Shown: positions 23,775 to 36,459, numbered from the stretch's first letter. The stretch is DNA of 64,000 nt from Gnetum montanum (GCA_015680685.1 MNCI01002045.1:458365-522364), one strand, 5' to 3'. Notes: generated by a model from the letters alone, not told the origin. Translations and numbers: made by a program.

Positions 23775-24560
23775 GACCAACTTTCATAGCGTCAAAACTG
23801 AGTCAAAATGACTTGATTTCAAGAGTGCAAGTCATCCTTAGGGTCCACTATTGACAACTATGGGTCGCAGCCTTCAAAATTTCTAGATTTTAGCTCAAAA
23901 TTGCAAGTTTTGAGGTCACACTGCAGGTCATGCTGTGGCGTGAGTCCAACGTGACCAACTTTTTGAGCCTCAAAAATGAGTTAAAATGACTTGATTTCAA
24001 GGGTGCAAGTCATCCTTAGGGTCCACTATTGACAACTATGGGTCCCAACCTTCCGGAATGCCAAATTTTAGCTCAAAATTGCAAGTTTTTGCAAAGATTT
24101 CACATGTCACGCCACATATCACACTGCATGTCACATTGCAGCGTGACTGCAGTGCGACATACTCAAAGTGGTTCTAGAAAAGTCACATACAAGCTCAAAT
24201 TCCAGATTTTAGATCACTCTCAGGATCAACTATAGCCAGACAGCAGTTTCACTCAAGAATCAAGCTTCAAAATCACAATTTTGAATAAAACATATATTTT
24301 CCAAGTCATGTCACATTGCATGTCACGTTGTGGTCACGCTGTAGTGTGACTCCAGCGTGAATTGCCATAAATAACTTAGAACAAGGCACTTTCAAGCTCA
24401 ATTCATCAATCACAGCCAGGCAATCCTTGCACTTTCAAAATCAATCTTCAAAATGAAAAATTTGGTGAAACATTGCTAAGTCACGCTGAAGTCACGTTGC
24501 AGCGTGAGTGTAGCGTGACTATAGCGTGTGCACACTGAGGACATGCTGTGATAAAATCAA
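23775..24560. repeat. Degenerate tandem repeat, about 177-bp unit, with CACGCTGCAGCGTGA-like inverted motifs
   Basis: Two clear units start at 23775 and 23952; both contain TTGATTTCAAG, GTGCAAGTCATCCTTAGG and TTGACAACTATGGGTC. Less regular copies continue to about 24560. Each unit is bordered by clusters of GCGTGA / TCACGC words that can pair with one another. Confidence 0.75.
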
Positions 24561-24788
24561 GGCACGTTGGAGGTCCTGGTCAGCCATAAGACATCTTAAA
24601 CAGCCATGGAACCATGGAAACACTCAAATTGACATCGTGCAGCAAGCAAGTCAGAAATCTAGAAGTTTCAAGCGAGCCAGAGTCAATTTCTCCTGTTGTA
24701 CATTGACATTTCATTGTAAATTTTCATCATTTATGACCTTGACAGGCTCTTCCGCTCTGAATTGCATGTGCTTCCATGAGCGTAATCC

Positions 24789-24850
24789 AGCTTGGGCAAG
24801 TTGTCACACGTTATAAGCTAGCTTGGGTAAGGTGTCACACGTTGTAAGAT
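24789..24850. repeat. 31-bp tandem repeat, two units
   Basis: AGCTTGGGCAAGTTGTCACACG at 24789 is followed by a second copy at 24820, AGCTTGGGTAAGGTGTCACACG. Confidence 0.7.
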
Positions 24851-24915
24851 ACAATGCATATGGTCTAGATATATTGTAACTATTTCAAGTTTTGAATCAT
24901 AGAATTTTTGGACTT

Positions 24916-24920
24916 TATAA
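24916..24920. repeat. Target-site duplication of element C (TATAA, left)
   Basis: Exact partner TATAA at 31601-31605. Together they fix the outer edges of element C. Confidence 0.8.
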
Positions 24921-25929
24921 TGGAGCAGGTTCACACCAATAATTAAATTACCTTCAATGCACTAAATTCAGATACTATGCAAAGACAAAATTTTTCCTAG
25001 AAAACTAGAAAACTAGCTATCTTTAATTAATTTATTAGAAGATTATAATAGGGTTCACACAACTCACAGCATCTAAAACTTGTTACACTCAATCGATATT
25101 TTAGAGCATGAGGCTCTACAAACACATACTAGTTATTCTCAACGTAATACACAACCAACAGAAATCTCTCCCACAACTTGAGACTAAGATCTTCACTCAT
25201 AAGTGAGATACAAGAGAATAGAATAGATAGACCAACATATCACAAGCTGATATTGAAGCTGCAATCACTATTTTTGCTCACTAAATGTGCTCACCTACTC
25301 TCTCTTGCTCAACTCTTCACTCTCAAGAGCATTTTCTCTTACTCATTCACATACAAGCTCTCCCTACTTTCATGGATGGATACATACATATTATAGATAT
25401 CCAAAACCCTATGAAGATTTTTATTTTTCTTCTTATATGTTTCTCACAAGGATCTAAAGTCTTTCGAGTGTTTCCAAATCAAAATTCCACATTAGAGCTT
25501 TTTTCCTTGCCATTTGGGACACCACTGGCTTTGCTAGGATGTTTACTACAAAAACCTAGCTCTCGGGTGAGACATCTATTATTTTCTTGAGACATATTAT
25601 CTAGTCTTGAGATGTGTTAATTTTGGGTGAGAAATCTTAGCTGAGATGTCTCACTTGTAGGTGCCAAACACATTTTTTTTTATTCCTAGAACCTCTAGAT
25701 GCCTCCCAACAACTTCCCATAGATCATGGAACCCCCTAGACTCATTAAAATGAGTTCAAAACACCCTGAAATATGTCAAAACATTCATGAATAATCATCA
25801 AAAAAAATCAACACAAGAAGACACATAAAAATAGGACACACTCATCTAGGTTTTCTTCAAGTATGAGACCTACAAAAAAAAAACTTGTAGGATAAGCACA
25901 AGTGAATTAGAAGAGATGTTCCTACACTA
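24921..25929 (-). repeat. Element C 3' LTR
   Basis: The plus strand begins TGGAGCAGGTTCAC and ends CCTACACTA; its partner at 30648-31600 begins TGGAGTAGGTTCAC and ends CCTACACCA. A TATAATAT-like promoter box lies on the minus strand near 25387-25400. The terminal base pair facing the polypurine tract is mutated (TA for TG on the element strand). Confidence 0.85.
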
Positions 25930-25941
25930 GCTCTTCCACCC
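25930..25941 (-). other. Element C polypurine tract
   Basis: The element strand reads GGGTGGAAGAGC directly before the 3' LTR, as expected for the plus-strand DNA primer. Confidence 0.65.
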
Positions 25942-25984
25942 TTCAAAAAGTAAACTTATGTGAATAAGGAGGTAGGGTTGAAGT

Positions 25985-26120
25985 AATCCCCCACTTAGCA
26001 AGTTTGGTTTCATGAACCCATATAGGATCATTAGTGGATTGATCCTCCCAATCAATAAAATATTCATGCCTCTTAACTCATTGAGTGCTAGAAGCTTTCC
26101 TCTACTTAAGTACAATTACC
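25985..26120 (-). pseudogene. Element C chromodomain-like tail
   Basis: Minus-strand translation contains RHEYFIDWEDQSTNDPIWVH, preceded by two stops. The aromatic/acidic spacing YFIDW…DPIWV matches the YLVKW…ATWE signature of chromodomains fused to integrase in plant chromoviruses. Such domains guide integration toward certain chromatin. The match is short but well placed right after integrase. Confidence 0.6.
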
Positions 26121-26223
26121 TTCCTCTCCATTTAAGGCTTGGATTGATCAATAGCCTCCTTCAACTCATTGATGCTTCCTTGTATGGTCTTCTCATTAAC
26201 TAGTCCATGATAATGCAAAAGAT

Positions 26224-27140
26224 CTAAAACATTAAACACAAAAGACATATCAACATCATTTGGTAAATTAATCTCAAAAGAATTATCATTATCTTAGTCT
26301 TAATTTTAATAGGCCCCATCTTCTTAGCTTTCAATTTGGAGAAGTTAACACCTCCCAATCGCTTCTTCCTTAAGTGCACCCAAACCATGTCACCAATAGA
26401 AAAATTAGGCTTCCGCTTGCCCTCATTCCTCATGAGGACTTTCTCTTTAGCCTTATTCACAAGATTTAATTTTACTTATGCATGGAGATCCCTCATCTCT
26501 TGCACAAAATCAACACTAAGTTGAGCTTCACCATCAAAGCTCTTCAAAGTGTCCACCATCTTTGGAAAAAACCCATAATTCACCTCAAATGGACTTTTGC
26601 CAATAGCAACATGAAAATAATTATTATACAAAAATTCAGCATGAAATAACAAGTTTTTCCACCTATTTGGCTATCCATCACATAAACATCTCAATATGTT
26701 TTACCACCTCTTTTTGGCATCACATTGTGGATGATATGCACTAGAAAAATTTTAAAAAGGGACCTCCAAAATGACTTGTGAACTTGGAGTCTCTATCACT
26801 AAAAATATTCAAAGGAATACCATGCAACTTCACAAAATGTTGGAAAAATAAATTTACAACATGAGAAGCATCACTCACCTTGTTGCATGGAATAAAATGG
26901 CCATCTTGGAGAACTTGTCCACAACAACAAAAATTGCATCATTCCCACTCTTGATCTTTGGAATATCACTCACAAAGTTCATTGACACACTCTCCCATGG
27001 ATCTTTGGAAATTCACAAAGGCATATAGTGTCCATCCATGCCTTTACCTCCTTTGAACTTCTAACATGTCAAGCACTTCTTCACAAAATTTGAGATTTCT
27101 GGCCAAAAATAGTTCTTATGTTTTATCCTTTTCCATGTGA
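26224..27140 (-). pseudogene. Element C integrase remnant
   Basis: In order on the minus strand: a zinc-finger end near 27060-27120, the core start [19 protein letters not shown] followed by [11 protein letters not shown], then [16 protein letters not shown] with the second catalytic Asp, then PNFSIGDMVWVHLRKKR and KLKAKKMGPIKI (26300-26420), the usual C-terminal beta-rich segment. The first catalytic Asp, normally in SMDF, reads Asn. Stops occur between the blocks. Integrase inserts the cDNA into the chromosome; this copy cannot. Confidence 0.8.
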
Positions 27141-27449
27141 CCTACCATGCTATTACAATGCTTTTCAAACAAAATATTTTTCCTAGGATCACAATTAGGA
27201 ACACATATCTTTACATTCTTAAATAATAGTTCATCTTGAATATGATAATCCATCCATTGGTCTATCCTATTCATCAACGGCTCTTTGAGGCTCCTCCAAA
27301 CTTATTGAAAATCAACATCATGCTCATACAAAGAAGAAAAATCACCCATACCTTCCACATGAGGTACACTGAAATTCACTACATGCACCTTGGATAATGC
27401 ATCAACAACCACATTGATATTTCCACTTTTATGCTTTAATACAAAATTG

Positions 27450-27730
27450 AACTCTTGTAATTGTACAACTCACTTCATGTGCTTTACACTCAACTTCTTT
27501 TGTTAGTTTAGAAATTAAAGTGCTTTGTGGTTCGTCATCAAGGTGAATTCCTTGGGGAAAATGTAATGCCTCCAATGCTTGATTGCTTGAAGAATAACGT
27601 ACAACACCTTCTCATATATGCTATATTTTTTCCTTGAATCATTCATCTTTTCAGAAAATAAAGCAATAGGCCTACCTTCTTGTGAAAGTACCTCACCGAT
27701 GGCAAGTCCACTTGCATCCACCTCCACCTA
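27450..27730 (-). pseudogene. Element C RNase H remnant
   Basis: The piece at 27515-27727 contains VDASGLAIGEVLSQEGRPIA, then KKYSIYEKVLYVILQAIKHWRHYI and TNHKAL. The first catalytic Asp (VDAS) is kept, but the later TDH reads TNH. RNase H removes the RNA strand after reverse transcription. Confidence 0.8.
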
Positions 27731-27999
27731 AAAGAGCTTTTAAAAATCTAGAATTGCAAGCATTAGTTCACTGGTAATCTTTGCTTTTAACAAGTCAAAG
27801 CTTCCTTGGATTTGATTATCCCACCTAAATTCCTTATTTTTCTTTAATAAAGCAAGCATAGGTCATGAAATATCACTAAAATTTTTGATGAACTGTCTAT
27901 AAAAACCTATTAAACTAAGGAATTATCTTTCCTCCCCAACATTCTTAGGAGTTTTCCAATCCCTTATAGCCTTCACCAAGGTAGCTTTCATCTGAATCT

Positions 28000-28620
28000 A
28001 GTTCTTAAAAACCACATGCCCTAAATATGTGATTTCCCTCTTGAAGAAATGACTTTTCTTCACGTTGATCACCAAGTGTACCTCCTCCAACTTAAGGCAC
28101 ACCATCCTCAAGTGATCCAAGTGCTATTCCTCATTAGAGTTATACACTAAAATATTATCAAAAAATATAATACAACACTTACCAATCAAGTTCTTCAATA
28201 CATCATGCATCAACCTCATGAAAGTGGTAGGTGCATTTGTGAGCCCAAATGGCATCACTAACCAGTCAAACAACCCATCTAGTGTTTTGAAAGCTATCTT
28301 CCACTCATCACCAAACCTGATTTTGATTTGATGATAACCACTCTTCAAATCAATTTTGTTAAAAATATCTGCATTAGTAAGGACATCAAGGATATCATCC
28401 ATCCTTGGAATAGGAAAGTTGTACCTCACTATTATCCTATTTACTACCCTAGAATCAATGCACATCTTCCATTCATCAATGTTCTTCTTTGGCACTAGCA
28501 TCACTAGAACTACACAAGGTGAAATGGATTCCCTCATGAAGACATTTGCAAGTAACCCCTCTACTTTCCTTTGCAATTTAGCCTTCTAATTTGGTGCCAT
28601 CCGATAAGCTCTCCCATTTG
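28000..28620 (-). pseudogene. Element C reverse transcriptase remnant
   Basis: A 150-codon open piece (28124-28576) carries the palm blocks KKNIDEWKMCIDSRVVN, DIFNKIDLKSGYHQIKI, VMPFGLTNAPTTFMRLM and IIFFDNILVY. The last is the YxDD box, here FxDN, so the second catalytic Asp is lost. Coding continues toward RNase H with stops. Family assignment to Ty3/gypsy RT is certain. Confidence 0.88.
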
Positions 28621-29392
28621 GAATGGTAGCACTAGGAATGAAGTCAATTTGATGTTGCACATTCCTCATTGGTGGTAGTCCATCCAATTCCTAGTTGAAA
28701 ACCTTGGAAAATCTCTTCTTCAAGCCTTGCACATCTATATAGGAAGTTCAACCTGCACATCATCATAGTTAGTAGCAATTGTTGTCATAACAACAAAACC
28801 AAAACCAATTTCATCATGTTCCTTAATATATTCCCTCTCTCTTAGAAGGATTAAGGAAACATCAAGTGGACAATGCTACCTCACTTGTTTAGCTATCATA
28901 GGAATCAAATCATGGATTTCATTAAGTCTAACAACACTCCACACATTTCTTGCTTCATCAAACTAAGCACCATTGTCAAACTTCCAAGGTCTACCAAGAA
29001 TTACATCAACATAATCTATTGGAAGCACATCAGACTTCACAACATGATGAAAACTTCCAATTTTAAATTTCAAAGTACATTGTTCCATTACCTCTTGGAA
29101 AATTTTTTTAACAACCGCTGTACCTTATAGGGTCTTAGATGACGATTAGTTACCAAACCCAATCTAGCAACTACCCTAGAAGAAATAACATTTTCTTAGG
29201 CTCCCCCATCAATCAAAACATGAATTCATTCCTACTAAGCAAACAACTAGCCCCAATCCAAAACAACAATTTCCTATCATGATGATTTCTTCTATTGACA
29301 TCCCCTATGAAGGCATAAGAATTTAATTCAAAAACATCTTCTATCTTTGGAGCATTAGGATTACCTCTCTAAAGAGCTTAGCTGGATGTCTT
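28621..29392 (-). pseudogene. Element C protease region, remnant
   Basis: On the minus strand near 29195-29225 the translation contains VLIDGGA, the Asp-Gly-Gly form of the aspartic protease active site, with an acidic linker downstream. No long open frame remains. Confidence 0.6.
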
Positions 29393-30550
29393 CTACATCT
29401 CCATGGGTTGCACATCTTTATCCTTTATTGCCTTGTAAAGTGGACATTTCCATTGCTTGTGTCCCCATTCTTCACATTTGAAGATCTTTAGTTTTGATGA
29501 GCTGCTACCTTGACCCTTGCCTCCCTTGCCTTGGTCCTTCTTAGCTTTGCCCTTCTCATTGACTCTTTCAGTCGTATTATCTTGGTTGCCTTCCTTGTCT
29601 TTAGATTTGGACTTGGACCTCTTATTAGATCTAGATCCCTTCTCCTTTTCCTTGGAAGTTTGTTTGCTCTTGTTTCCAAATCCACCTAATTTCTTCTCAA
29701 CCTTGAGTGCCAAATCATAAGCTTCATCAAGAGTTTGTGGCTCATAAAATAACAACTCCTATTGATATGCCATCTTGAGACCTCCTAAAAAGATTGAACC
29801 TTGTTCATACTCCTTACAGTTTACCTTACCTTGATGGAATAGATTACAAAATTTGATGTAAAATTCTTTAACATCCTTCTCACCTTGCCTTAGGAATTTC
29901 AACTTCATAATGGTTTCTCGTCTTTGACAAGATTGCTTAAATTTTCTCTTCAACCTATATTTCATTAGATCCTAATCTCTTATAGGTTGAGTGTTTCATA
30001 TTTTATAATTCTAGGACTCCTTTTCCCACCAAGTAGAAGCCATACCTTCTAATCTAGATTTAGCAATAGGTACCCTCAAGTTATTCGGTACCCCTTCCAA
30101 TTGAAAATGCTTCTCAAGTAATTTTAACCAACTTGCAAAAGCATTGGTGCCATCTCCATCATTAAAAGTCTTCAACTCTACGTATGGAAGCCTTGAAGCA
30201 TTTTTGAATGCTCTAGAAAGCCTTGATTCATCTTCATCATCAAGCTTACTTGGAGAAGTATTGAATGTTGCCAAAGCCCTTGCAGTTCTTATATGAAGAA
30301 TAGGATTTCCTTCCATTAGAATCCTTGGGTGATGGTTTCCTACAATCCCATAGCTGGATTGACCTTCCTCTTCATCCACTCCATCTCCACATGCCTGTGA
30401 AACTTCTTCATTTGAACGTACATGCTCTTCACCTCCATGTGTTAGAATGTGGCTAGGACCGACTTGTATGTACACCTTTGCACTAATTTCATCCAATCGA
30501 GCAACCATCATTTAGAAGGCAAACTTCATGATCTCCATGTCTCAATTAAA
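29393..30550 (-). pseudogene. Element C gag remnant
   Basis: The N-terminal part (30011-30511) ends with KSRLEGMASTWWEKES, typical of the gag core. A middle piece (29759-29965) has LKFLRQGEKDVKEFYIKF. A Lys/Ser/Gly-rich basic tail follows (29393-29755) with the knuckle FKCEEWGHKQWKCP, where the second Cys of C-x2-C-x4-H-x4-C is Trp. Gag binds and packages RNA; the altered knuckle and broken frame show decay. Confidence 0.8.
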
Positions 30551-30628
30551 GCTTGCGCTTGTTTCTTCTTGGATGCCATCTAGAATTGACAAAATCCTCA
30601 ACCAAAATTGAAGCAATAATAAAGCTAA

Positions 30629-30640
30629 GCTTTGATACCA
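30629..30640 (-). other. Element C primer-binding site (initiator-Met type)
   Basis: The element strand reads TGGTATCAAAGC, one base from the TGGTATCAGAGC used by most plant LTR elements, seven bases inside the LTR edge. Confidence 0.8.
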
Positions 30641-30647
30641 ATAACAC

Positions 30648-31600
30648 TGGAGTAGGTTCACTCCAACAATTAAATCACCTTCAATGCACTAAATCCAGAT
30701 ATTATGCAAAGACAAAACTTTTGCTAGAAAATAAAAAAACTAGCTATCTTTAATTAATTTATTAGAATATTATAATATTTTTCACACAACCCACAACATC
30801 CAAAACCTATCATAGTCAACTGATATTTTAGAGCATGAGACTTTACAATCACACAATGGTTGTTCTCAATGCAAGACACAACCAATAGAAATCTCTCCCA
30901 CAACCTGGGACTGAGATCTCTAGTCACAAGTGAGATACAAGAGAATAGAACACTTAGACCAACACACCACAAGCTAATCTTGGAGCTATAATCACTATTT
31001 ACACTCATTGTGCTCACTTGCTCTCTCTTACTCAACTCTCCACTCTCAAGAGCATTTTCTCTTACTCATTCACATACAAGTTCTTCCTCTTTTCATGGAT
31101 GAATACATACATATTATAGAGATTCAAAACTATAGGAAGCTTTTTATTTACCTTCATAGATGTTTCCCATAGGGATCTGGAGTCTTTTGGATGTTTCCCA
31201 ATTGAAACACCATGTTAGAGCTTTTTCCCTCACCATCTAGAACGTCTTTGGCTTTGCTAGGATGTCTACTGCAAAAACCCAACTCTCAAGTGAGACTTCT
31301 ACTATTGAGACATCTCAATTTCTATTGTAGGTGCCAAATACAAAAATGTTTGTTTTGATGCCTGGAACCTCTAGATGCCTTCGAACAAGTTCCCATAGAC
31401 TCAGGAACCTCCTAGACTCATTGAAATGAGTCCAAAACACCCCGATATATGTCAAAACATCTGAGAATCATCATCAACAAAATCAACACAAGAAGACACA
31501 AAAACATGACACATTTGTCCAAGTTTTCTTCAAGAAAGAAACTTGCAAAAATAAATTGTAGGATAAGCACAAGGAAATCGAAAGAGATGTTCCTACACCA
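30648..31600 (-). repeat. Element C 5' LTR
   Basis: Direct partner of 24921-25929. Terminal sequences TGGTGTAGGA and CCTACTCCA (element strand) form short imperfect inverted ends. A TATAATAT-like box lies near 31105-31118. Confidence 0.85.
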
Positions 31601-31605
31601 TATAA

Positions 31606-34600
31606 CTAGGGGTTTGAGCTGTAATTCATGTTTTTGATCCCTAAAATAATGTTGGATGATGATAATCTTGAATTCAAAGTTTTTCAACTTGCTAACATAT
31701 ATCTTGAGGAGTTTCTAATCATCCATTGGGATCCCATCATAAGATTGGGACAAATTGTAGCATCAGAGATGTATGTCATGTCTCACAACGAATAACTTTT
31801 GTAAGCTGATCCCTAACCTCTTGGAAATGAAAAATAATAAAGCTAGCAAAAAATGTAGTATCCAGGGCTTCTGAGAATTGCTTATAATTTTGGAAATAGC
31901 AATAGATCATGTTTTTAGAATTTTAGAAGCTTAGAATAATCTATAGGACGTTAGATTTTGTTCTATAATTTTCTTTAAGGAAAGTCATCCTCTTAGAATC
32001 TATATTTTAAGCTTTTAGTAATTTTGGGTTCCTACTTAATAGTAACCTTTTTTGTCTTGGATATTTAATTTGCATATGTTAACTAATTTAGATATGTTTC
32101 CCCATCATCTAGAGCTTTGTTTGGACATACATACATACATATGAATGAATGATTTTATGATTATTTGAATTTGGACTTTTAGTTAGTAATATTTATAGAA
32201 GTTGTCTTTATTGGTGGATATTCTAACATGTTATAGTGTTTACATGAGTTGAATTTCTTAGTAAGAAGCAAAACTCTTATGTAGGTTGCCATTCTTAGTA
32301 AGTACTATTTATTTTTTTATGGTGCTTATAGGAGTTTCCTTTTTTTAGAAGGAGCAAATACTTATGTGGATTTATGTTCTTGGTAAGTATCATTCATTTA
32401 GTTTTGGTGTTGTTTGGGTTTTATGGGTGATGATAGAGTCTTTCAGTTATTTCTATAGTTTGGTAATTAATTTTGATATTTGTTTATTTTTTTATTTTGG
32501 TATACTTTTATGTTTAGTACTAACTCTTTGCATGTAGCTACTTTTCATGCATGACTATCTAGCTATCTAATGCCTAAATCAAAATCAAGAACGGAGTTTT
32601 TATAGTTTTTTTCCCTACTTAGTTTTAGGATTGATTTTCCTTGTATTTTTATGCCTTTCAAGTGATTCATTTAGTTGTGAGGAAGAGGAGTTAGATGAAG
32701 AAGGTGATGCCGAAATCACTATTTTTAATACATTTCTAGTTTAACCACTATGTTTCTAATTGTATGCTTTTCTTCTAAGCTATATGTTCAATTGGAATTT
32801 TTGGATTATGTAATGCTTTTCATTAGTTGTGAGGATTTCTATTTATATTTCTTTGGTGTAGGCTTAACTTTGTCAAGAAACTTATTTATGTGACATTGGA
32901 TATTTTCATCTACTTCTATTTAGCAATTTTTTTTTGTTAGATCCCAATGCCTTTATAAATATTATATTATTCTATATCAGTATATTTTATTTATTTATTC
33001 CACTATTTTGTGGTATCCTATTACTATTATTTTTGGCTTAGGTAATAGAGCTTTGAACTATTTTTATGAGTGAGAAGATTAGTTTTTGTACTCATGGGGC
33101 TATTATCATTGTAATTTACATTTTTCTTTTTAATGCTCAATGTTTTTTCATAAGTCTCTTAGCATTCAACATTTTCTTAAACTATATTTTTTTAATTTTA
33201 TTTGCACATTTTATTTTCTATATGTAATATCTTTCTAGCTTAAGCTTCATAATCGGGTGTTACACACAACATACTTAATAGCTCTACAAATGTTTAAAAA
33301 AAATATGATAAACACCATGATTATAATGACCAATAAGTAAATATAATCAATAAGAGCCATATAAACAATTATACATATTCAGGAGCTTCTAGTGAGCATA
33401 ATAGTTAGTGCATAAAAACAAATACATTGTGATGATATCAAACCATGTATATATAATTTGACAGTTATATCATTAGACAGTTATAGAGATAAGATAAAAT
33501 ACGAATCAAGAGATACAAAGATAGAGATCTCTAGATGTGGAACATTATTCTATAGAAAACCAAAGAAGATAATTATGGTAAAACAATTGATGGTTGTTGT
33601 ATATAAGGATACACATAAAGAAATATAAACTAATCTATCATTTGTTGGAACCCTTAATTTCTAGGTTTGAACCCTTAATTAGTTGTAATAATCATAGTGT
33701 CTACATTGTTTATCATCATTACATTTGCCCCCTTGTTAATCACTATCCATAAAGTCACTATCTCTTCTTTGCAAGGATTGATTGTACTTAAGCTTAGACA
33801 CAATATTCATTTATTTATTAAAGAAAGAGGACATTAATCCCTTCCTTAGCTTTGATTGTAATGTCTTCTTCAGTTTCTCTTTCTTCCCACACAAAGTGTT
33901 TTACTATATCATCTTAGCTAATATTGGTTTTTCTATCATTGATCACATGTTAAATGATTACGTATCTACCTTTATTGTTTCTTATATTAGATAAGTCTAT
34001 GTCGATTAGTAGAATAGGTTCTCTCATTTCCTGTTAACTTTGATACATAGGGATTCTATTTTTAAGACCGTTCATGGTTGCTAGTCAAGTATACTTGCTT
34101 TGCAAGCATAGCTATTGTTTGAATGGTTGTCATGGAATAATTTTGCAATAACACATAACATCACACTTTCAACTTATGTAGGTTAGAAAAGAAAAAGCAT
34201 AGAAAGGTTATAAGGATATATTTATTGGTCACGAATGAATGATCAAATGAAAAGATAAGTTTGAAGGTTATCATCCAAAGGAAACAATCATGAATGCTGG
34301 ATTGTATTACCCATTATTCGTTTGTAGAACAACCGTGGGAAGACACTATCATTGATTTTTGTTGCGGGTATTCCACATACCTAGAAGAGTAATAATTGTG
34401 TTTTAGTTAAGGCACACAAATTTTCAAAAATGGTTCATTTTTGTTCTCCGTTTTAAAACTCATGATAGCAACAACTCATGATAGCAACAAGGTGGCAAAG
34501 TTATTCTAAAAATCATAAACTCTTATTCTAAAAATCATAAACTCTTACGGCATTCTTTGACGTATCATAAGCTTTTTGTTGCTTATAAGTTGTCTATCAT

Positions 34601-34950
34601 TCCTACTTTCGTAAGTTGAAATTGTTTTCTCTATTTGCAAAGTCAATTGCCTATTGCCTCCAAGTTGGTAGGTTGGAGTTCTCTATCTATTTTGCTTTCA
34701 GAATCCGTAAGTGTTGTTTATTCTATCATTTTGGTAGTTTGCTATCTCTCCATAGGTGGAATGTATGATGTACAATTTCGTAAACTTGTGAACCTCTTTC
34801 TTCCGAATCTGTGGCTACCAATTGTTACCGTAGTTTTGCCCTTAAATGGTTCGTTAAGGGTTTCGTGAGACGACCCCGTCTTGAATTTCCTAATATGTTT
34901 TTACCGCTGCAAAGTAGCCGCTGTAACTCAGAAGCTGAAGACTAATGGAT
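31606..34950. other. Intergenic AT-rich DNA, no gene recognised
   Basis: No coding domain on either strand. It includes a CATA microsatellite (about 32128-32143), a tandem ACTCATGATAGCAACA pair (about 34458-34492) and a tandem pair of TTCTAAAAATCATAAACTCTTA (about 34503-34547). Confidence 0.6.
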
Positions 34951-36459
34951 CACCAAGTAATTTTCAAAGTGAGTTGAATTGGTGGTATACATAAAAACCA
35001 CAAATTCCATAAGAACAGGACAAACGCTTGGATGCTTTAATCACTATTCTATAAACAAGATAAAGTCGAGGAAGATCTTTTTACGCTATCAAATCCGGGG
35101 GCTAAATACTACGAGCATTAACTATCCATTATCCTGGTCTGTGTAATCTGGTAAGTATAGTAATGTTGTCTGCATGAATTTTACAGATTGACGCCTTTTT
35201 CCATTCTAGAATTCACTTTTATGATTCCGTGCACGTGCAGCTGCCCTGGCTACCCACTGAACAGTAAGCGTGATTCAAGGCACATCAATGCTTTTTGGTT
35301 TTCTTCCTTTGTTGCGTTCTTTCTTGGTGAAGTCAGCAGAAGCATTCTCCTCGTGCAGAAATCGCATTTTTTGTTTGTTCCGGTTGCCTTTGTGTACTGG
35401 GTCAAAATTCGGGTTCCAGAAGCAGCGAACTCTTTTTTGTTTTTTGCACAAACATCAAAATTTCTGCACCTGCAATTAACCAAAGTCTCGCTCCTAACTC
35501 AAGGATGCGTCCTTTATCTCTTAAAGTGATTCCTACGATAATTATCTCATGATAAACCTTGTTGACCTTAAAGAGTTTGTATTTGTTTAGCAATAAGTAT
35601 GCATAAGAAACTGTGACCGGCCAGGCCAGCTTACAGTATCTGAAAATTGATAAGAAATCAACTTTTCCATCCCAGACCAGCAAGGCATTAAAAACCATTC
35701 ACAAGATCCTTAGCGTTGTTGCAAAATCTTAAGTGTCATTAAGTGGAGGGTGGGTTCAGTGGCTAGTTAGTTGCTTTCAGTCCATTTCCGTGACCCGGTC
35801 AACCGACCACAGCATTTGTGTTAGAGTTGCAGGTTTCACACCGTCTCTGCCACAAAATCAAAATGAAAAAGTTTTTATACCAACTTTATCATCATCATCA
35901 GCTTCTAGGCTCACCATGTACTATTACCAATTTACATGAAACGTGATCTCTTTCTTTATCTGGAAGCCCAAGAAAAAAATGACAGAACAGTGCACTGTGA
36001 TGTAAATGAACTGTGAACCGATTATGAGAGGCTCTGGAGGAGTGTGCGAGGGAAAACCCAAAGTCAGTAAAAGCAGTCAGAAGCGACAGCTAGGAAGAGC
36101 CAAAAATAAGTAAGAGCCAAAAATAAGTAAAATCAGTCAAAAATGGAGGCCGCATGGACACTTGCAGACATTGCAATTGCGTAAAGCAACTGGCTTCCAT
36201 CCACAGTGGAATCATTGACTTGGTATTGGCCCTGCAATTTTCATGTACCTATCCTGACAAACTCTAGAGAAAAAACACATGCCCAAATAATGCACAACCG
36301 GCTTTTGCAGGATCAGAAATACTGAAACAGTATCATCATAACAAGAGTCAAAAACCAGGGTTCAAAAGTTCAAACTGTGTATGTCCGGTCCCATGTCACC
36401 AGATCATTAGTACATATATTGGAAACCCAGTTGCGGAGTTGTTTCCCAGGGGCAAAAAT
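34951..36459. other. Upstream region of the receptor kinase gene
   Basis: Visibly less AT-rich than the repeat blocks. It contains one G-box core CACGTG (35232-35237), W-box-like TTGAC/GTCAA words around 35790-35800, and a tandem AGCCAAAAATAAGTAA pair (about 36098-36130). The nearest TATA-like word is CATATATT at about 36413-36420, only about 40 bases before the start codon, so the real transcription start may lie further upstream. No other gene is evident. Confidence 0.45.

Larger units (their letters stand above)
24921..31600 (-). mobile_element. Element C: chromovirus-like Ty3/gypsy retrotransposon, complete but dead
   Basis: LTRs of 1009 bp (24921-25929) and 953 bp (30648-31600) lie in direct orientation with exact TATAA duplications outside. 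On the minus strand: 5' LTR, initiator-Met-type primer site, gag with zinc knuckle, protease, RT, RNase H, integrase, chromodomain-like tail, polypurine tract (GGGTGGAAGAGC) and 3' LTR. The pol order and C-terminal chromodomain place it among Ty3/gypsy chromoviruses. Stops, frameshifts and Asp-to-Asn changes at catalytic positions show it is inactive. It lies in AT-rich intergenic DNA about 5 kb upstream of the receptor gene. Confidence 0.88.

Noticed and set aside
35188-35529. 113-codon open stretch upstream of the receptor gene as a small secreted protein
   Set aside because: No consistent signal peptide or Cys pattern; overlapping stretches in other frames are just as open.
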